Shown: positions 57,484 through 64,000 of the stretch, one piece after another
How positions within the stretch are numbered: position 1 is the first letter of the stretch
How the letters are laid out: the number at the start of each line of letters is the position of its first letter
From: Semisulcospira habei
Lineage: Eukaryota > Mollusca > Gastropoda > Semisulcospiridae
Assembly: GCA_036245525.1 (NCBI GenBank)
Contig: BTPG01000001.1
Location: forward strand, 218,068,930 to 218,132,929
DNA: 64,000 nucleotides
Reading direction: 5' to 3'
Position numbers and translations under genes: made by a program
Notes under the pieces: model-generated
The model's input: only the letters and a program-made list of their open reading frames with translations
What the model was told of the DNA's origin: nothing
The model's database searches: none

Positions 57484-58160
57484 GTCTGAGTTAGAACTGA
57501 GTGTTCTGGATCTTATCCATTTTGCTTGGTTCCAGCAGTATTCTATCTTGCCCCACTTCATGGCCCATGTACTGTAGTTTGTGGAACCCCAAATAGCATT
57601 TGGAAGGGGGAGCTGCTAACTGCACCTCCCTCAGCCGATCAAGCAAAATCTTCAAACACTCAAGGTGTCTCTCCTTTGTCTCAGTGGCTACCATGAGATC
57701 GTCCATGAAGTTGTCTACTTCTCTCAACCCTAGTGGCAACAACATCTTGCGCATCATTCTATAAAATACTGCCCCCGCGGTTTTGAGACCAAATGGCATA
57801 ACGCACCATTAAAACTGTCCTTCTGGAGTAGTGAAAACGGTTGTACTTGTCTTTGGACTTCATAGGTATTTGCCGATACCCTTTGCGGCCCTTTCTATCA
57901 CTCCCATGTCCATCATCGTCTCTACCTCCTTTTTGATCACTGCTACCTGAGAATGTGGTAGTTGGTATTGTCTGGTACGTACTTGTCGGTCATCTTCAAA
58001 CTTTATCTCGCATTCATCTAGCATAGTGCATCTCGCACGGCAGCAATTCCTTCTGTACACGCCAAACAACTCACCTATTCTTTGTGCCCTATGCTTTTAC
58101 CCGGTGACTAACTAATCCCTGTCACCCCTGTAAATTAACTCCCCTACAAAAGTAGGAAAA
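57484..58160 (-). pseudogene. Gypsy-type RT fragment 2
   Basis: The minus strand carries a piece with VRTRQYQLPHSQVAVIKKE and DMGVIERA, then a jump to MPFGLKTAGAVFYRMM and VDNFMDDLMVATETKE (RT active-site DD). It ends at about 57490. The RT centre is missing. Its sequence parallels 58240-59570 but is a separate copy. A poly-C run follows at 58168-58200. Confidence 0.85.
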
Positions 58161-58240
58161 ATAAAATGTCGTGACCCCCCCCCCCCCCCCCCCCCCCCCC
58201 AAGACAAAACTACTAGATTTTGTTCCTTAATATTTCTTTC

Positions 58241-60430
58241 ACGACTCAACATTTCTGCTCAAAAAATCTCTTTCCCTGCTATGCTCTGCACCACTAACAA
58301 AAATGGTTGCAACTGAAGTGCCCATCTCATTAATCTGCTGTTGGTACTTTTAGCTTGTTGTAGGGTGATGATCCGTCTGTACGGTGACCGTCCGGTCGTA
58401 CAGATACTGCTTGCACTTCTGAACACCCCATACCAATGCAAGGCATTCCTTTTCTATGGTTGAATAATTTCTCTCAGCCTTATTCAACTTCTCGCTAGTG
58501 CATGCGATCGGTTGGAGTCCCTTGCCCTGATCTTGACAAAACACTGCACCTATCTCCACATCTGAAGCGTCAGTCTGCAACACTAGGGGTTTATCTAGGT
58601 CTGGCATACAGCAGACTGGACTAGCACAAAGTATATCCTTCAGTGTTTGAAAGGCTGCCTCACAGGACTCTGTCCATACAATAGGACCTGACTTCCCTCC
58701 TTTGGTCAAGTCTGTCAACGGTACCACTATGGCTGCGAAATTTGGGACAAATTTCCTGTAATAGCCTGCTAGCCCTAAGAATGACCTCGCTTGCCTTTTG
58801 GTACTGGGACAAGGAGTGTTCTGGATCTTATCCATTTTGCTTGGTTCCATCAGTATTCTATCTTGTCCCACTACATGGCCCAAGTACTGTAGTTTGTGGA
58901 ACCCCAAATAGCATTTGGAAGGGGGAGCTGCTAACTGCACCTCCCTCAGCCGATCAAGCAAAATCTTCAAACACTCAAGGTGTCTCTCCTTTGTCTCAGT
59001 GGCTACCATGAGATCATCCATGAAGTTGTCTACTTCTCTCAACCCTAGTGGCAACAACATATTGCACATCATTCTAGAAAATACCGCCCCCTCGGTTTTG
59101 AGACCAAATGGCATAATGCACCATTGAAACTCCTTCTGGAGTACTCCGAGTAGTGAAAGCAGTTTTACACGTGTCTTCAGACTTCATAGGTATTTGCTGA
59201 TACCCTTTGGACAAATCTAGCTTGCTCAAGTACTTAGCCCTGGGCAATTTGTTTAGCAGGTACTCGATCTCTGGCTTTGGTTCTGCATCAAACACTACCT
59301 GTTTGTTCAATTTGCGAAAATCAACGCAAAATCTGACTTAGCCGTCCTTTTTCTTTACCAGAACTATGGGGGAACTGAATGGCGATAAGGCCCTTTCTGT
59401 CACTCCCATGTCTATCAATATAATCGTCTCTAACTCCTTTTTGATCACTGCTGCCTGAGAATGTGGTAGTGGGTATTGTCTGGTACGTACTGGTCGGTCA
59501 TCTTCAGCCTTATCTCGCACTCGTCTAGTGTAGTGCGCAGCGGTAAGTTGGTAAAATGTCTGCATACTGCTCAACCAAGTCTCTAATGTCCTTGTGTACG
59601 CCTGGACACTCAGGATCTAAGTGAACGTCTCTGGGTGTTTCAACTGCTGTCAATGTCACTATCGGTAAGTTGTCAAAAATGGACAGCTCCTCCCAGTCTT
59701 CACCTTCTTCTATCACTATGGCGGAAGCTATGGCCACTCTCTCGTGTAAACGATCACTCATGGAGTCGATATCCGCCATTGCTGTGTCCACCTGTCTTTC
59801 TGTCTCTAGCATGTATCGATCCAACTGGCTAATCGCTTTCTCCAGCTCTGCCTCTCCAGCTGTCAGAGTGGCCGCCGATTCTGCCAGCACCACGCGCGCC
59901 TCAGCCACTCTCTCCTGCTGTTCTGAAGTCCCATCCAACTTAAGAGATTCTGGAATGACTAATGTTTTTTCTCCCCCTGCGTTCTGCCCTCACTTGAGCC
60001 TGGGTTTGTATAGCAGGAGCTACGGCACATTCCTTTCCATCTACAGCTACGGGACTACGCTGCCCTTCCTTGAAGACTACCCAGTTACCTAGTATGATGT
60101 CAGGGATAGAATCTTCGATGACAATCAATTCTACAATCCCCTTCACAAACTGTGAGTCTACCTCTATGTAAGCAGTGGGCTAGTTCCCTGCCTTGGATGG
60201 ATCGACGAAGACCATTTCAATTTCACGACCTGTCAGATCTTCAGGTCGCACCCATCTGGATGCTACCGCTCCCCATCTCAGCCCCCGTATCCCTCATAAC
60301 TCTAACATAATTCCCGCTGAGTTGCCCCGTACTCCAAGGATTGTACGACTGAATGCTACTGACTGTGGTGTTAATGAGCTCTCCCTGAATTAGACTGGTG
60401 TTTGGGCTTACAGTCACTTCATTCAAAGGG
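58241..60430 (-). pseudogene. Gypsy-type pol: protease, RT, RNase H (fragment 3)
   Basis: Read on the minus strand from 60430: an aspartic protease motif (RDTGAEM, near 60290) and LIVIEDSIPDIILGN. A helical linker follows (59938-59525), then RT (VRTRQYPLPHSQ, SPIVLVKKKDG, LSKLDLSKGYQQIPM, MPFGLKT, VDNFMDDLMVATETKE) and RNase H (LQTDASDVEIGAVFCQ; STIEKECLALVWG; TVQTDHHP). It ends near 58350 with no integrase seen. Several frameshifts. Confidence 0.88.
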
Positions 60431-61560
60431 TTTGCTGTCTACACTGCCTTGCTACGTGCCCCTCCTTCCCACACCTGTAACGCTCAATTTGCCAACCTCC
60501 TCCCTGACTCTCTTTTGGTTTAGTCTCCTCTTTCTTACTTCCACCAGGCAGTTTATCTGCCTTAACAGACGGGTTGTTGGGTCTGGGTACCCCTCTGTTT
60601 GCGGTAATACTCAGCGTCCCTCAGAAAATGTCTCAGTAGCACATCAGTCTCTGACGACACTGAAATCTTGGGCTTGCTCTGAAATCAAGTAAGTACATCT
60701 CTCTAGCTTCCCTCGACAGTAAAGGTGATAATCTAGCGGACCAGATTTCCCTTCTCCACCCTTGAGTCTCGGCTATTTGCTCAAAGTGCTGAAGGTATGT
60801 CTATGTCTTCCTTCCCATCAAAAGGTAGAAGTCTGACGTGATACCCATTTGACTGGCTACATTGACTTTGCTGTACTAACATTTGTTCTCTAGCCCTTCT
60901 TTCTTCTTCTAGCTGGGCCTGAAATCTTTCTCTATCATCTGACCTTTCTTCAGCCCTTTCCCTACGATCTAACTCTCTCTGTTCCTGTTCAGCTCTCTCG
61001 CTAGATGGTCTTAGCTTTATTTAGGCCCCATGTGTTAGGTTTATTTAATGTATTTGACCGGCTGGCGACATACATTCAATGTTCTGTTTAGTTTTTTTTT
61101 TCACAAGCAGTGCAGGCACGTCCTGAGAAAGCCTTGTTGCTGTCGGGACGTTAAGCAATGTACAATCAATCAATCAATCTCTCCCTACGATCTCTCTGTT
61201 CCTGTTTAACCCTTCAATCTGACTCTCTTTGTTCTCGTTCAGCTTCGAATTTCCTCTCTAAAAACCTCATCTCCTGGTCTTTCCTAACAGACTCCATCAC
61301 AAAGTTGGCTAACACTGCATCTGTCAATCCCATGCTCATCCCCAAATCTCTGTATCTGACATACTAGTCAGACCCGCCTGGTCCTACTGAACCTTTGGCC
61401 TCTACAGGGGATAACAATGCCACCATGCGAGGGTTTTGGAAGGAAGGCGTACACACTGTGACTGCTGCTCAAGTCTGATGCGACAGGGTGGCTCCAGCAG
61501 TCAACGAGTCAGGCGATGCCTCAGCCACCTGTGCCTGATCCTCCATAGCCCTACGAGTCC
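60431..61560 (-). pseudogene. Gypsy-type gag remnant
   Basis: Near 60435-60480 the minus strand reads RYRCGKEGHVARQC, a CCHC zinc knuckle with one Cys replaced by Arg. Around 60850-60990 a charged gag-like stretch runs (ERFQAQLEEERRA). A start, RAMEDQAQVAEASPDSLTAG, is near 61540-61480. The gag frame is broken and carries the SINE-like insertion at 61006-61179. Confidence 0.65.
61006..61179 (+). mobile_element. SINE-like unit, truncated copy in gag
   Basis: Tail half of the family, read forward: TGGTCTTAGCTTTATTTAGG to ATCAATCAATC. The head is missing. No clear TSD. Confidence 0.85.
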
Positions 61561-61926
61561 CGGACCTGATCAGCATTGTGCCCGGAGATGGTGTCCTGCC
61601 ACTCAAGGAGAAAAACGAAAGCTGAACGACAACAGAACACATAACACTTACCACTTAATACAAGACAATGAAATAAATGACAGACGAACAGAAGACGGAG
61701 CCGGGGGGTCCCCTGTTGCCCAGGCCTTGGCAGCAGAGTTGCACACAACAACCCCCCATTTCGCACTGCTCGGGGTATGAGCCCTAGAGCAATACTCCCT
61801 CACTCCCGACCAACCGCCCGCCTAGTCATTCACTCGACACCAAGACAACAAAGAAACAAAACACTAACCTCTGGGTACTAACCTAACCTAACAACCCCCC
61901 GACCAACCCACCTAACAATTTCTTAT

Positions 61927-61943
61927 CCCACCGCTGCCACCAA
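61927..61943 (-). other. Primer-binding site of the Gypsy-type element
   Basis: The minus strand reads TGGTGGCAGCGGTGGGA directly after an LTR end (…GGTCGTGACA), as is usual for this retrotransposon group. Confidence 0.6.
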
Positions 61944-61945
61944 AA

Positions 61946-62760
61946 TGTCACGACCCCCGCTTCTGGGGCGCGAACTATGAGCGCTACCACTCGAGTACAA
62001 TCATCCCACACTAACACAAACACCAGAGGAACAATTACGACAACATTTATTACATAGAAAAATAACAACAATCCAAAATATCCTCACTCAATCCTAACCC
62101 CACACTCACGCATCACATTCAAACTCACATCCACACTTCCCAGCATGAATATCCAACGTACACAATACAAAATAACATCAAATATATAATAAAACAAGTA
62201 TCCTTAATAAAATACAAATGAAAATTGAGAAAAACTTAATATAATTCACAAGTTTGTGGATCACCTTGGTGGGAGCACAAATGACAAGCTCAAATTAAAT
62301 TAACACTTCCGCGATAAAGTCCTTTATAGCACATGGCTACTTTTGAATAAGTAAAATACACAATATTTCTGTCACTGCAACAAAGTTCCTCTCATAATAT
62401 GGTCACCACAAGAAAACAAAATTAGCCTCACAACGTTCTTTTACCAGTTTACAAATGGACACGACTTTACTTAAAATACGTTAGTAAACACTAAATGGGA
62501 CGACCCGACCTGGGCTAAACGCTGGGTCTGCACCGACGCTCGCAACAGCGCTCAGGTACGGCGTCGTAATCCCACAAGGAGTGATACAGCCAGCCTGCAC
62601 TCTGACAATCGTACCACCCAGCCCTTCCGCACAGCAACGGCGGCAGACTTATCCACTTAGATCTTTAGATGCACTAAAACAAGGGTGCAAAAGTACACAT
62701 ATGATTATGAATAACTGCATGTACTGTTTTAGTAATCTCTAAGTAGTCAAAAGGAGCGAA
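61946..62760 (-). mobile_element. Probable 5' LTR of the Gypsy-type element (right limit uncertain)
   Basis: The LTR's end at 61946 (TGTCACGAC on plus) abuts the primer-binding site. On the minus strand AATAAA occurs near 62050. Beyond about 62760 nothing similar is recognised. The start could not be fixed. Confidence 0.45.
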
Positions 62761-64000
62761 GTTATGGCGGATAGCCAGTGTCCACTATAAGCATAAACAA
62801 CCCTCTGAGCTCATGCAGATCTATGCCTGTTGGAGATGTTTGGAGTGTTGTCTATGCTTCTGGGACACACTGTTTATTCACCATGACTTTGCTCTTCTTT
62901 TATTGTTGGAGTCATCAGGCGTAAATTGCCATTATCGTCTAAATTCAGATCACTGCATTTTGTGCATTCAGGTAATTGCTGTCAAGCAAACTGCCGCGAT
63001 ATGTACCAGTTTTTAACCACAGATTATAATAACACGTTAAGATCAGATCTTGCTTTCTGGCAGGTGCGAGTGCCGATCTCAGCAATCAGTGAGTTGGCAT
63101 TGAAGAGGTTATTCACAAGGGCCTGACGGGCTTGATGTACTGATATGCGAGACAACCACTGCACCACCAGACGTGCACATCCACCACACTCACTCACTAC
63201 TAAGGCGTATCTACTGAGTGACTGTGTTGACTGATGGTGCGCGTGGTGCCGCATGGGTTGTAGCGCATGTTTGTACAGTGACCCACTCAGACCCCTATGG
63301 TGTTACTGCATACTGGCATTGTAGCCTACTGTGCACGAGTCAAAATGCAGCCAAACTTCTATGACATTTTACAGCAGAACACACAATGTCTTTTGCAAAT
63401 GTCTCTGATAAGAAATACACTCTGTGAACAAAAATCATTCAAGGCCAATTGATTTTATAAGCTTCATATTTATATGTACTTAACATTGCTGCCCCTGATA
63501 TTTTGACTGCATTTTCCAAATTTTCATGACATGACTTAAATTGTATTCCTAAACATGCCGTAGATCACATTTTTAAAAAATATAAACGTGACAGATTACT
63601 TTTGTTGAGAAGAAGTATGAGGCATTTTTCTATAGTAGTTTAGGTCGGAGATGTAGTGGTTTGAAGAAAAAGATGAATGTCAGTTGCTGTGTGCAAAGAG
63701 ATAATAGAAAGTACTTTCCAAAGACTTCGGATTACCCATTGTCTTAATTAACCCCAATAATTAACTAATTACGGTCGTTAACGTCCACACTGTCGTTTCT
63801 CTCAAATCAAACCAAAATCCTGACAGTGCACTCTATAATAGACTAATGACTTTTTACACACCCCAAATAATTAAAAAATTACTCCTCATTGTCTCTCAAT
63901 ACTGTCAGAGTCGATTTCCGAAAAACTCGCAAGCTCGCAAGCACATAACATTCCAGTTCACGCTTGACAAAACAAACTGACTCTTTTCAGTGCAGCAAGA
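62761..64000. other. Unannotated
   Basis: No supported gene or element. Open frames at 62813-63126 and 63024-63254 are short. Confidence 0.4.

Overview
This window reads as intergenic or intronic DNA of an animal genome, most likely a mollusc. That guess rests on the abundance of degenerate non-LTR retrotransposons, on short retroposons whose 3' ends match tails such as ACGTTAAGCAATGTACAATC repeats and GTTAAACCATAAACCAACC, and on TA- and TTAA-flanked DNA transposons. I find no intact, clearly cellular housekeeping gene. Almost everything recognisable is a transposable element, many nested in one another, so insertion order can be read from target-site duplications (TSDs).

Layout. 1-2 kb: C-terminal end of an RNase H-bearing LINE (minus strand) split by a SINE-like unit, then a tRNA-like SINE. 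3-7 kb: diverged direct repeats rich in AGGTCA/TGACCT motifs, then a miRNA-like hairpin. 7.7-18 kb: at least three copies of one LINE family (minus strand; ORF1 with zinc knuckles, endonuclease, RT, RNase H), each internally deleted, one carrying a TTAA-flanked non-autonomous piggyBac-like element, another a 472-bp retroposon. 18-21.7 kb: remains of a two-protein module of unknown function, interrupted by a frameshifted piggyBac copy with clear TTAA ends. 21.8-27.5 kb: another piggyBac derivative, two SINE copies with TSDs, an RT fragment, a pogo-like MITE, and a probable first exon split by a SINE. 28-34.7 kb: a hAT-like element carrying a three-exon zinc-finger gene, a second MITE and a foldback, all between ~350-bp inverted repeats. 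36.5-37.5 kb: a compact Penelope-like insertion with a 12-bp TSD, identical direct repeats and a 121-bp perfect palindrome arm. 38-43.4 kb: two non-LTR elements, one nearly full length. 44-46.4 kb: a large TIR element. 47.3-52.9 kb: GC-rich tandem arrays with a CR1/L2-like LINE inside. 52.9-54.5 kb: two half-copies of the pogo-like MITE, one bearing a tRNA-derived SINE, and a Tc1-like fragment. 55-62.8 kb: a solo LTR inside fragments of a minus-strand Gypsy-type element.

The genes are therefore mostly parts of mobile elements. The most worthwhile leads are: the ~380-bp SINE-like family with fixed ends; the two-protein module at 18.06-21.65 kb; the hAT-like element with its spliced gene and duplicated acceptor; the Penelope-like palindrome; and the GC-rich array with a repeated hairpin. 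Family assignments come from reading the translations, without any database search.
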